Assembly (NCBI GenBank): GCA_023382595.1
Contig: JAHDWB010000001.1
Location: forward strand, 1,426,001 to 1,490,000
Origin: Anaerolineales bacterium
GTDB lineage: Bacteria > Chloroflexota > Anaerolineae > Anaerolineales > Villigracilaceae
Length of the DNA stretch: 64,000 nucleotides
Reading direction: 5' to 3'
This document shows positions 38,289 to 45,682 of the stretch, in pieces. The notes beneath the pieces are model-generated. The model was not told the origin of the DNA, ran no database searches, and worked only from the letters and a program-made list of their open reading frames with translations. Within the stretch, counting starts at the first letter, position 1; each line of letters begins with the position of its first letter. Made by a program: the position numbers and the translations under genes.

Positions 38289-38678
38289 TCATTTTACGGC
38301 AAGCGAGAACGTTACAGTTTGCTCCGGTTCTGTCGGGTCATTGGATGGCGGATAATATCCAAGCACGATCTCTGTTTCCCCGGCGGCGATCGCTTTGAAC
38401 GTCCACACATCCACGCCGCCGGAGCCGGTAGTGACGGGTTCATCGGGCCGATAATCCTTCGAAACGAACTCCACAATACTCCCGTCAAGCTCTTCTACAA
38501 GTTCCCAGTGATAGCCCGTGGTCGGGTTCGATTCGATCACGATCTTGAACTCGCTCCCCGCCGCAGCTTCCAACTGTCTGGCAGGGTCGGAAATCTGAAA
38601 GATCTCGTCGTTTCCGCCGCCCCGGCAGGATGCAAGCACAAGCGCGGACAAGGCGAACAAAAACAGAATCTTTTTCAT
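38289..38678 (-). CDS. Chagasin-like cysteine protease inhibitor (family I42), lipoprotein
   Basis: 129 residues. Signal peptide and lipobox VLASC. The mature part is a single Ig-like domain with the three I42 inhibitory loops recognisable: NPTTGYHW (about residues 51-58), GSGGVDVWTFKA (GxxGxxxWxF, about 85-96) and a Pro-containing third loop at YYPPSN. Family members block papain-like cysteine peptidases. The start codon overlaps the histidine kinase stop (ATGA), so it is translated with the kinase. The target protease is unknown and may be foreign. Confidence 0.88.
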   Translation of the reverse strand: MKKILFLFALSALVLASCRGGGNDEIFQISDPARQLEAAAGSEFKIVIESNPTTGYHWELVEELDGSIVEFVSKDYRPDEPVTTGSGGVDVWTFKAIAAGETEIVLGYYPPSNDPTEPEQTVTFSLAVK

Positions 38679-40564
38679 GCTGAATCTCCTTGTGATTTTG
38701 ATTGACTTTCTTCCCGCGGCAGGGTGAAAAGGAATGCGGATCCTTTTCCCGCTTCGCTCCGGACCCAGATCCTGCCGCCGTGGACCTCGATAATTCTCTT
38801 AACGATAGCAAGACCCACCCCGCTCCCATCGCTTTCCGGGTTCAACTTATCAAAGAGATCGAAAACTCGTCCCTGCAATTCCAGCGGAATGCCGATGCCG
38901 TTATCGCGCACAAAGAAGATCGGCAAACCGTTTTCCTCACCATCCTGCCCGACCTCAATACGCGGATCGGATTGATCTCCCATGAACTTGGCGGCATTGT
39001 CCATCAGGTTTTGCAGGACCTCTGTCAGGCGCTGTTTATCTCCATAAACAGCCGGCAGGTTCGGCTGAATATCGACCGTGATGCCGCGCGCGGCAAGTTG
39101 TCCGTGCACCATATCAACCGCATCATGCACAAGTGTTTCGAAAGGGATCATCTGCGAGGGATTTGCGATGCGGCCGATCCGCGAAAGATCCAGCAGTTCG
39201 CCAAGCAGGGTGTGCATTTTTACAACGGCATCCTTGATGCGTTGACAGTCGTGCCGGAAACGCGCAATGTTGTTCGATGCGATATCCGCTTCAAGGTAGC
39301 CGAGAAACCCGTTGATGGTCACCAGCGGCGATTTCAGGTCATGCGAAACGGTGTAGGTGAAGCGTTCCAATTCGGCATTCTTCGCTTCCAACTCGCGGAT
39401 AAGCTCGCCCCGCATACGCAATTCGTTTTGCAGATCGTTAAACAACCGTGAATTTTCCAGCGCGATGGCAACCTGGTTGGCGAACATGACCGCCAGTTCC
39501 GCATGATGTCCGGTGAATTGACCCTTTTTCTTTCCATCCAGCATGATCGCGCCGATGATCTTCCCGCGTGTTTTCAGCGGGATCGCAAGCCAGGAGTTGA
39601 TATAGCTGTGCGGCTCTTCTTTGAAATCCATCAACTCCTCTTGAACATTATTGTTCAAAATGAACGGCGCTTCTCCAGTGAGAATGGGCAATGCGGAATT
39701 GGTCTCATCGGTGGCGAATTCCACATTGGCATCCCAAAACATCTCAGGCAGGTCGCGACCGCCAATGAATTTTTGTATATCACCTTCCACCCTCCACACC
39801 GATGCGCTGTCGTACGGGATGACGCGTTTGATCTGCTCCAGAATTTTCTGGATGATCTCCGCAAATTCGACCGTGCTGACCAGGCTGGCAAGGCTTTCAC
39901 GCAAGGTCTCCGATTCAGCGTTCCTCGCTTCCAACTCGTGGATGAGCGACTCCATTTTTCCCTCGGTCAGTTTTCTCTCTGCGAGTTCCCGCTGGATCTG
40001 CAGGGAATTCCGGAACAGGGTTTCCGACAACACACGCGCCATGATCGCTGTGATGACAACGATAATGGATGCCAAGTAGAAGCTCGCTGCCGCACCATGA
40101 ATAATACCGGCGGGAGCATACAAACCATGTATCTCCCCGAATACCAGCCAGACAAGGCAGGCAAGCGTCAGGATGGTCAAAAAGATCATGGTCTGTCGTT
40201 TTGTGACCAGGCTGGCAATGATGAGGATCGCAGGAAAAGCGAGCATGGTGACGTGGTGAATCCCCGCTCCACGGGTGGCAAGGATCGTATTCAGGAGGAT
40301 CAATTCAACGGAAAGCAGAACCGCAGTCATCTCGAAATTTTCGCGGCTCACGAGGTAATATCCTGTTAACACAGGCAGAATGCCCGTCAACAACAGGTTG
40401 GATGATGATACATTGCCGGATATGTACCCGATGACACTGCCAGCGATCATTGCCATGATCACCAGGGTGAGACACCATCGGAATACGTTTTTTATATTAT
40501 TAATATCCCCATATATCTCGCCCAACGGGAGCGTTTTTCTCGTTTGTGCACCTGTAGCGGTCAT
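38675..40564 (-). CDS. Membrane GAF-domain sensor histidine kinase
   Basis: 629 residues from the ATG with AAAGGAA nine bases upstream; in-frame ATGs further up lie in the promoter (TACAAT at 40613-40608). About six membrane segments in residues 25-210, a coiled coil, a GAF domain (about 235-385), HisKA with FTYTVSHDLKSPLV (phosphorylated His near 407) and HATPase with NLMDNAAKF, RDNGIGIP and GSGVGLAIVKRI. It should sense a signal through the membrane part or GAF domain and phosphorylate a regulator not found nearby. The downstream I42 inhibitor gene overlaps by four bases. Confidence 0.9.
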   Translation of the reverse strand: MTATGAQTRKTLPLGEIYGDINNIKNVFRWCLTLVIMAMIAGSVIGYISGNVSSSNLLLTGILPVLTGYYLVSRENFEMTAVLLSVELILLNTILATRGAGIHHVTMLAFPAILIIASLVTKRQTMIFLTILTLACLVWLVFGEIHGLYAPAGIIHGAAASFYLASIIVVITAIMARVLSETLFRNSLQIQRELAERKLTEGKMESLIHELEARNAESETLRESLASLVSTVEFAEIIQKILEQIKRVIPYDSASVWRVEGDIQKFIGGRDLPEMFWDANVEFATDETNSALPILTGEAPFILNNNVQEELMDFKEEPHSYINSWLAIPLKTRGKIIGAIMLDGKKKGQFTGHHAELAVMFANQVAIALENSRLFNDLQNELRMRGELIRELEAKNAELERFTYTVSHDLKSPLVTINGFLGYLEADIASNNIARFRHDCQRIKDAVVKMHTLLGELLDLSRIGRIANPSQMIPFETLVHDAVDMVHGQLAARGITVDIQPNLPAVYGDKQRLTEVLQNLMDNAAKFMGDQSDPRIEVGQDGEENGLPIFFVRDNGIGIPLELQGRVFDLFDKLNPESDGSGVGLAIVKRIIEVHGGRIWVRSEAGKGSAFLFTLPREESQSKSQGDSA

Positions 40565-40617
40565 GGTCTTTGTTCCTTTGATTTTTACGACCATAATTAT
40601 CTCCACCATTGTACCGC

Positions 40618-40645
40618 TTGTTTTTGGTAAAGAATGTGCTATAAT
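40618..40645 (+). promoter_or_regulatory. Promoter of the BNR-repeat protein gene
   Basis: TTGTTT (40618-40623), 16 bases, and TGC-TATAAT (40637-40645), an extended -10 box. It is back to back with the histidine kinase promoter. Confidence 0.65.
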
Positions 40646-40685
40646 GTTTAGAAAATTTGTTCTTTTATTGGTAAAGGAGAATCTC

Positions 40686-41846
40686 ATGACCCAAAAAGTG
40701 ATGGTCTTCGTTGGGACAACCAAGGGTGGTTTTATTCTGGAAAGCGATCCTGCCCGCAAAAAATGGACAATGAGCGACATCCTCTTCAAGAGTTGGAACA
40801 TGATGCATATGAAACTGGATCCGCGTGACAGCCGCATTCATGCGGCGGTCAGCCATTTTGTCTATGGACCAACCACCCATTACTCGGACGATTTTGGAAG
40901 GACTTGGACGCAGGCAAAACAGAATCCGATCATTCCGCGCCCGTCAAAGTCGGGGCGTCCACCCAGCACAGTGGAAGAGGCGTTCCGCTCGGAGGCGGGT
41001 GAAGAGATAAAAGACAAACCGGAGAAAATGATCAAGGTCTGGAATATCACGCCCGGGCGCGTTGATGAGCCGAATGTCCTGTATGCAGGCGCACAGCCGG
41101 CTTCCCTGTTCGTATCCAAAGACCGCGGTGAGACGTGGGAGATCAACAAAGGCTTCTTCGACCATCCACATCGCGGGAAGTTCTTCCCCGGCAACGGCGG
41201 ATTCTGCCTGCATACGATCATGCTAGACCCGTCCAACCTGAGCCGCATGTATATTGCAATGTCAACGGGAGGCTGCTACCGCACGGATGACGGCGGGAAA
41301 ACATGGAATCCGTTCAATAAGAATGTCCGCGCTGATTTTCATCCCGAAAAATTTCCCGAATATGGGCAATGCGTACATAAGATGGCAATGCACCCAGCCA
41401 ATCCAAACGTGCTCTATCAGCAAAATCACTGCGGGATTTATCGCAGCGACAACGCCGGCGAGGACTGGATTGATATCGGTGAGGGCAAACTGCCAACCCG
41501 CTTCGGGTTCCCGATCGCGGTCCATCCCACCGACCCAAAAACGATCTATGTTGTCCCTGAGGAAAGCGATGAATTCCACATAAGCTTGGATGGAAAGCTC
41601 GCTGTGTGGCGCAGCCGCGATGCCGGCGATACCTGGCAGCGCCTGTCCAATGGACTGCCCGAACGCGCCTATGTGGATGTTTTGCGGGAAGCGATGGCGA
41701 CTGATACTTTCGAAGATGCCGGCATTTACTTCGGAACGAATACGGGACAGATCTTCCACTCTCGCGACTCCGGAGATACCTGGGAATTGCTGGCGGATTT
41801 CCTGCCTCCCATCCAATCGATAGAAACCGCGGTTGTAGAAGTTTAA
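40686..41846 (+). CDS. BNR/sialidase-type beta-propeller protein
   Basis: 386 residues; AAAGGAG lies before the ATG. Asp-box repeats (S-x-D-x-G-x-T-W) recur: HYSDDFGRTWT, VSKDRGETWE, RTDDGGKTWN, RSDNAGEDWI, RSRDAGDTWQ and HSRDSGDTWE, giving a six- or seven-bladed propeller of the sialidase/Vps10/YCF48 type. No signal peptide is present, so it should be cytoplasmic. The sialidase Arg triad cannot be assigned, so a structural or binding role is as likely as catalysis. Confidence 0.78.
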   Translation: MTQKVMVFVGTTKGGFILESDPARKKWTMSDILFKSWNMMHMKLDPRDSRIHAAVSHFVYGPTTHYSDDFGRTWTQAKQNPIIPRPSKSGRPPSTVEEAFRSEAGEEIKDKPEKMIKVWNITPGRVDEPNVLYAGAQPASLFVSKDRGETWEINKGFFDHPHRGKFFPGNGGFCLHTIMLDPSNLSRMYIAMSTGGCYRTDDGGKTWNPFNKNVRADFHPEKFPEYGQCVHKMAMHPANPNVLYQQNHCGIYRSDNAGEDWIDIGEGKLPTRFGFPIAVHPTDPKTIYVVPEESDEFHISLDGKLAVWRSRDAGDTWQRLSNGLPERAYVDVLREAMATDTFEDAGIYFGTNTGQIFHSRDSGDTWELLADFLPPIQSIETAVVEV

Positions 41847-41852
41847 AGACAG

Positions 41853-41886
41853 GAGGCTGTCACTCACGGGTGACAGCCTCTTTTTT
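41853..41886 (+). terminator. Terminator of the BNR-repeat protein gene
   Basis: GAGGCTGTCA pairs with TGACAGCCTC (10 bp, 8-base loop), followed by six T. Confidence 0.92.
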
Positions 41887-42001
41887 GCGAGGGATGGTAG
41901 AATTTCGCGAATTTCCATTAGCGAAACCTTTCACGAATGGACGGGGTTATATTCATCAGAATCCGTCATTTTTTACCGAAAATAAGCGGATTTTTGTCAT
42001 A

Positions 42002-42061
42002 TTGACGCGGCTTTAATAATCGTGTAAAGTTTGAGGGCGATTGTGATTAATAGGATTAATC
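42002..42061 (+). promoter_or_regulatory. gdhA promoter with downstream palindrome
   Basis: TTGACG (42002-42007), 17 bases, TAAAGT (42025-42030). A palindrome GATTAAT-AGG-ATTAATC (42045-42061) lies about 8-24 bases after the expected +1 and looks like a repressor site. Confidence 0.6.
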
Positions 42062-42063
42062 GT

Positions 42064-42096
42064 ATGACCCGGCAAGTTGACATACACTGTGCTTAA
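42064..42096 (+). CDS. Possible 10-residue leader peptide of gdhA
   Basis: ATG with AGGA eight bases upstream; reads MTRQVDIHCA and ends two bases before the leader hairpin. The layout (short peptide, then terminator, then structural gene) is that of a transcription attenuator, but no run of one regulatory codon is present. Confidence 0.35.
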   Translation: MTRQVDIHCA

Positions 42097-42097
42097 G

Positions 42098-42135
42098 AGC
42101 GGGCAACCCCGTCCGGGGTGCCCGCTTATATTTTT
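42098..42135 (+). terminator. Terminator-like hairpin in the gdhA leader
   Basis: AGCGGGCA-A-CCCC pairs with GGGG-TGCCCGCT (12 pairs, one bulge, loop GTCC), followed by TATATTTTTCTCT. It lies 27 bases before the gdhA start with no full-size gene between it and the previous terminator at 41853-41886, so it should stop transcripts begun at the gdhA promoter. Confidence 0.75.
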
Positions 42136-42161
42136 CTCTAAAACCTACCTAGGAGAACATC

Positions 42162-43460
42162 ATGTCAGGACAAATTAATGCCTTTGAAATGGCGCAGAAA
42201 CAATTCGACGGCGTAGCGAAGATGCTGAAGCTCGATTCCGGCGTTTCAGAAGTGCTGCGCTGGCCCATGCGTGAATATGCCTTCCGCATCCCCGTACGCA
42301 TGGACGATGGTTCCCTGAAAGTCTTTCAAGGCTTCCGCGTTCAACACAACGATGCGCGCGGACCCAACAAGGGCGGCATCCGCTTCCATCCCGCCGAGAC
42401 GCTGGACACGGTTCGTGCGCTCGCCACGTGGATGACCTGGAAATGCGCTGTGGCGGATATCCCGCTGGGCGGCGGCAAAGGCGGTATCGTCGTGGATCCA
42501 TCCACGCTGTCTGTCCGTGAAAAAGAAGAATTGTGCCGCGGCTGGGTACGTGCGATGTGGAAGAACATCGGTCCGCGCAATGACGTGCCCGCTCCCGATG
42601 TCGGCACCACCCCTCAGATGATGGGCTGGATGATGGACGAGTATTCCCGTCTCGTGGGCGAATATACCCCGGGTGTGTTCACAGGCAAACCCGTAGGCGG
42701 AGGCGGTTCGCTTGGTCGCACCGAAGCCACCGGTTTCGGCGTCATCTACACCGTCCGTGAAGCGATGAAACACCTTGGCTTGGACTCAACAAAATCCGTT
42801 GCGGCGCTGCAGGGCTTTGGCAACGTCTCGCAATATGCGGCAATTGGCTTTGTCGAAATGCTGGGCGGATCGATCGCTTGCGTCTCCTGCTACGACCGTC
42901 ACGATAAGAAAGCCTACACCTACAGCAAGAAGGGCGGCATCGACCCGCGCTTCCTGATGTCGATCGTGGACCAGTATGGTACCGTGGACAAGCAAAAGGC
43001 GATGGATGCCGGTTACGAAGTCAGCGACGGCGACAAATGGATCGAATTCGAAGCCGACGTGTTGATCCCCGCCGCGCTCGAAGGTCAGATCAATGCCGAT
43101 ACGGTCAAGAAGATCTCCAAGAACGTAAAGATCGTTGCTGAAGGCGCGAACGGTCCCACCACCCCCGAAGCCGACGAATACTTCCAGAAGAACAACATCT
43201 TCAACATCCCCGATTTCCTCTGCAACGCCGGCGGCGTCACCACCTCCTACTTCGAACAGGTGCAGAACGACATGAACTTCTACTGGAGCAAGGAAGAAGT
43301 CCTCGAAAAGCTCGACCAGAAGATGACCTCCGCCTTCAACGCCGTGCTCGAACGCAGCGCCTCCGAGAAGGTGTACATGCGCGACGCAGCCTACATGGTC
43401 GCCATTGACCGCGTAGTGAAAGCGATGGAACTGCGCGGCTGGTTGACCGGAAGCGCGTAA
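42162..43460 (+). CDS. gdhA: Glutamate dehydrogenase (Glu/Leu/Phe/Val family)
   Basis: 432 residues, AGGAGAA before the ATG. It interconverts glutamate and 2-oxoglutarate plus ammonia with NAD(P). Domain I holds GFRVQHNDARGPNKGGIRFH and PLGGGKGGIVVDP with the substrate-binding and catalytic Lys; domain II is the Rossmann part with GFGNVSQYAAIGFVEMLGGS (about residues 221-240). The length and sequence fit the hexameric small-subunit type found in bacteria and archaea. It stands alone, under an attenuator-like leader and its own terminator, and links amino-acid and carbon metabolism. Confidence 0.94.
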   Translation: MSGQINAFEMAQKQFDGVAKMLKLDSGVSEVLRWPMREYAFRIPVRMDDGSLKVFQGFRVQHNDARGPNKGGIRFHPAETLDTVRALATWMTWKCAVADIPLGGGKGGIVVDPSTLSVREKEELCRGWVRAMWKNIGPRNDVPAPDVGTTPQMMGWMMDEYSRLVGEYTPGVFTGKPVGGGGSLGRTEATGFGVIYTVREAMKHLGLDSTKSVAALQGFGNVSQYAAIGFVEMLGGSIACVSCYDRHDKKAYTYSKKGGIDPRFLMSIVDQYGTVDKQKAMDAGYEVSDGDKWIEFEADVLIPAALEGQINADTVKKISKNVKIVAEGANGPTTPEADEYFQKNNIFNIPDFLCNAGGVTTSYFEQVQNDMNFYWSKEEVLEKLDQKMTSAFNAVLERSASEKVYMRDAAYMVAIDRVVKAMELRGWLTGSA

Positions 43461-43487
43461 TTTACAAGTCGAAATATGTGACCTAAG

Positions 43488-43522
43488 AAAAGGATGCGCC
43501 TGAACGGGTGCATCCTTTTTTT
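43488..43522 (+). terminator. gdhA terminator
   Basis: AAAAGGATGC pairs with GCATCCTTTT (10 bp, 12-base loop), with a continuing T run. Confidence 0.9.
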
Positions 43523-43627
43523 GACGCTCCGTATCACACCCAGCCGAAACCTGATCCTGCTCTCCAAACATTTTCTACTGTGATATTTGATACAATCACC
43601 CTACAACAATCGCTACCAGAGGCAACC

Positions 43628-44803
43628 ATGTCAAAACCAACCTTCAAATGGGACGACCCCCTGCTTTTCAATGACCAACTGACCGACGAAGAACGCATGA
43701 TCCGTGATGCGTCCCGCCGCTATTGTCAGGACAAGCTCATGCCGCGCATCCTCGAAGCGAACCGGAAAGAGGAATTCCACCGCGAGATCATGACCGAAAT
43801 GGGCGCCATGGGTTTCCTGGGCGCCACCATCCCCGAGGAATACGGCGGCGCAGGCTTGAACCACGTTGCCTATGGACTGATCGCGCGCGAAGTCGAGCGC
43901 GTGGACAGCGGCTACCGCTCCGCCATGAGCGTGCAATCGTCGCTGGTGATGTATCCGATTTTTACATACGGCACGGAAGAACAACGCAAGAAATACCTGC
44001 CCAAACTTGCCAGCGGAGAATGGGTTGGCTGTTTCGGGCTGACCGAGCCGAATCATGGCAGCGACCCCGCCAGTATGGAAACCCGCGCCAAAAAAGTGGA
44101 CGGCGGATACATCGTTCACGGCAACAAGATGTGGATCACCAATTCCCCGATTGCAGATGTCTTTGTTGTGTGGGCAAAGTTGGACGGGGAAATCCGCGGC
44201 TTTATTCTGGAAAAAGGCATGAAGGGACTCTCCGCGCCGAAGATCGAAGGCAAGTTCAGCCTGCGCGCCAGTTCCACGGGCGAGATCGTAATGGATGAGG
44301 TCTTTGTCCCTGAAGAGAATATCTTCCCGGAAGTCAAAGGCTTGAAGGGTCCGTTCGGATGTTTGAATAAGGCACGTTACGGCATTGCATGGGGTGCATT
44401 GGGCGCGGCGGAGTTCTGCTGGCATGCGGCGCGGCAATACACGCTCGACCGTCCACAGTTCGGGCGTCCGCTGGCGGCGAATCAATTGATCCAGTTGAAA
44501 CTGGCGAATATGATGACGGAAATTACGCTGGGTTTGCAGTCCGTTCTGCGGGTGGGGCGTTTGATCGATGAAGATAAAGCCAGCCCGGAGATGATCTCGC
44601 TCGTCAAGCGAAATTCATGCGGCAAGGCGTTGGATATTGCGCGTCATGCCCGCGATATGCACGGCGGCAACGGCGTTTCGGATGAATATCACGTCATCCG
44701 TCATGTGATGAATTTGGAATCGGTCAATACGTATGAAGGCACGCATGACATCCATGCGTTGATTTTGGGAAGAGCGCAAACGGGACTTCAGGCGTTTTCA
44801 TAA
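43628..44803 (+). CDS. gcdH: Glutaryl-CoA dehydrogenase-like acyl-CoA dehydrogenase
   Basis: 391 residues from the ATG behind AGAGG. FAD acyl-CoA dehydrogenase features: [60 protein letters not shown] and the C-terminal [19 protein letters not shown], whose Glu is the catalytic base. This ending and the opening [14 protein letters not shown] are those of GcdH enzymes, which oxidise and decarboxylate glutaryl-CoA to crotonyl-CoA in lysine, tryptophan and benzoate breakdown. A neighbouring electron-transfer flavoprotein is not seen. Confidence 0.88.
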   Translation: MSKPTFKWDDPLLFNDQLTDEERMIRDASRRYCQDKLMPRILEANRKEEFHREIMTEMGAMGFLGATIPEEYGGAGLNHVAYGLIAREVERVDSGYRSAMSVQSSLVMYPIFTYGTEEQRKKYLPKLASGEWVGCFGLTEPNHGSDPASMETRAKKVDGGYIVHGNKMWITNSPIADVFVVWAKLDGEIRGFILEKGMKGLSAPKIEGKFSLRASSTGEIVMDEVFVPEENIFPEVKGLKGPFGCLNKARYGIAWGALGAAEFCWHAARQYTLDRPQFGRPLAANQLIQLKLANMMTEITLGLQSVLRVGRLIDEDKASPEMISLVKRNSCGKALDIARHARDMHGGNGVSDEYHVIRHVMNLESVNTYEGTHDIHALILGRAQTGLQAFS

Positions 44804-44807
44804 TTTT

Positions 44808-44838
44808 GCAGGGGGGGCGACGCATACGTCGCCCCTGC
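44808..44838. repeat. GGGGCGACG palindrome between convergent genes
   Basis: GGGGCGACG-CATA-CGTCGCCCC (44814-44835) flanked by GCA/TGC with three extra G in the left arm. TTTATTTATG follows. It matches the AGGGGCGACGCATGCGTCGCCCCT type of dispersed repeat I know from environmental bacteria, and probably ends both transcripts. Confidence 0.7.
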
Positions 44839-44841
44839 GGT

Positions 44842-45156
44842 TTATTTATGTCCTTCCAAGCAGACCACACCTTCTGCGCCGACAGTGGCATTGTGTACTA
44901 CGCCCGCGGGCAGGTCCAATCTATCTCCTGCTTTCAGCGTGAGCGATTGACCCAACTCCGGCAAACCGAAGGTGATGCTTCCGCGCACGACGTAGATGAC
45001 CTTGTCATATCCGTGCGAGTGTGCGGAGTAGGTGTCGAACGGTCCGTTCGACCAGGCATAAGGTGCAAGACCTTCATCCGCCATCAACTGCCGCAGGGCG
45101 GATTCGGTTGGGGCTGTTGAACCAGCCCAAGGGGTGACACGAGGCGGGTTCGTCAT
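44842..45156 (-). CDS. Cupin-domain protein
   Basis: 104 residues in one cupin barrel: SAHSHGYDKVIYVVRGSITF (metal motif 1, with His-x-His) and AGDRLDLPAGVVHNATVG (motif 2). Small cupins bind a metal and act as isomerases, dioxygenases or sensors; nothing narrows the choice here. Its ATG lies three bases after the TAA of the rhodanese frame, so it is the second gene of that transcript, and its translation may depend on read-through of the TGA. Confidence 0.82.
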   Translation of the reverse strand: MTNPPRVTPWAGSTAPTESALRQLMADEGLAPYAWSNGPFDTYSAHSHGYDKVIYVVRGSITFGLPELGQSLTLKAGDRLDLPAGVVHNATVGAEGVVCLEGHK

Positions 45157-45159
45157 CGT

Positions 45160-45597
45160 TTATGGTTGTGTTGGATATCCGGCATTCAGCCAGGCTTCAA
45201 ATCCACCCAGCATGGCTTGCACGTTGGTGTAGCCGTTCGTCAGCAGTAGGAACGCCGCACGGGCGCTCGTCTGTTCCTGCGGTCAGGTGCAGTAGGTGAT
45301 GATCCACTGATTCTTTTCGAGCGATAGATCGTTGACGCTGGTTTCAATAAGTGATAGGGGGATCGACATTGCCCCGGCAACATGGCTTGCTGTGTAGGAT
45401 TCCACGCTTCGCACATCTACGAGTATGGCTGATCCTGCGTCCAGTGCGGCTTTTGCTTCGCTGACGCTGATGCGCGGCACATCGGCGTCGGTGCGCGGGA
45501 TGGCATTGCTTTGTGTCTGGGACGGCGCGAGCGCCTGGCACGCAAGCGTGGCAAGCACAAGGATCGCAACCGCCAAAAGGGGTTTGTATGGTTTCAT
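45160..45597 (-). CDS. Rhodanese-like lipoprotein with in-frame TGA, candidate selenoprotein
   Basis: 145 residues if TGA (45285-45283, residue 105) is read as selenocysteine. Start: ATG behind GAGGAGAG; signal peptide with lipobox LATLAC. Rhodanese landmarks before the TGA: SAILVDVRSVESYTASHVAG and AMSIPLS, then ITYCT; after it, in the same frame: PQEQTSARAAFLLL and AMLGGFEAWLNAGYP, then TAA. Thus both halves of the fold are intact and only one codon interrupts them, where I expect Cys in the YCxCP form of the family. A stem-loop follows at once. The alternative is a nonsense mutation or a sequencing error. The cupin follows after three bases. Confidence 0.75.
45243..45282 (-). promoter_or_regulatory. 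Candidate bacterial SECIS stem-loop after the TGA
   Basis: Directly after TGA, GCA-GGAAC pairs with GTTCC-(TAC)-TGC, and inside it CGC pairs with GCG around the loop CCGT. The apical loop is 21-24 bases after the TGA, in the range usual for bacterial SECIS elements; the loop has G only at its third base. Pairing was judged by eye. Confidence 0.45.
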
Positions 45598-45621
45598 CTC
45601 TCTCCTCGTTGGTATAAAAAT

Positions 45622-45671
45622 AGGGCGACCCATCCATCAATGTTCTTTGCATTCGACGGATGGGTCGCCCT
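45622..45671 (-). terminator. pepF terminator formed by an intergenic palindrome
   Basis: AGGGCGACCCATCC and GGATGGGTCGCCCT form a perfect 14-bp stem around a 22-base loop; on the minus strand TATTTTTATACC follows. Confidence 0.75.
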
Positions 45672-45682
45672 TGCAGTTTCAA

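Noticed and set aside
45283-45285. Treating the rhodanese TGA as the true end of a 104-residue protein
   Set aside because: The frame after TGA encodes a complete rhodanese C-terminus ending directly before the next gene, which is not expected if translation really ended there.
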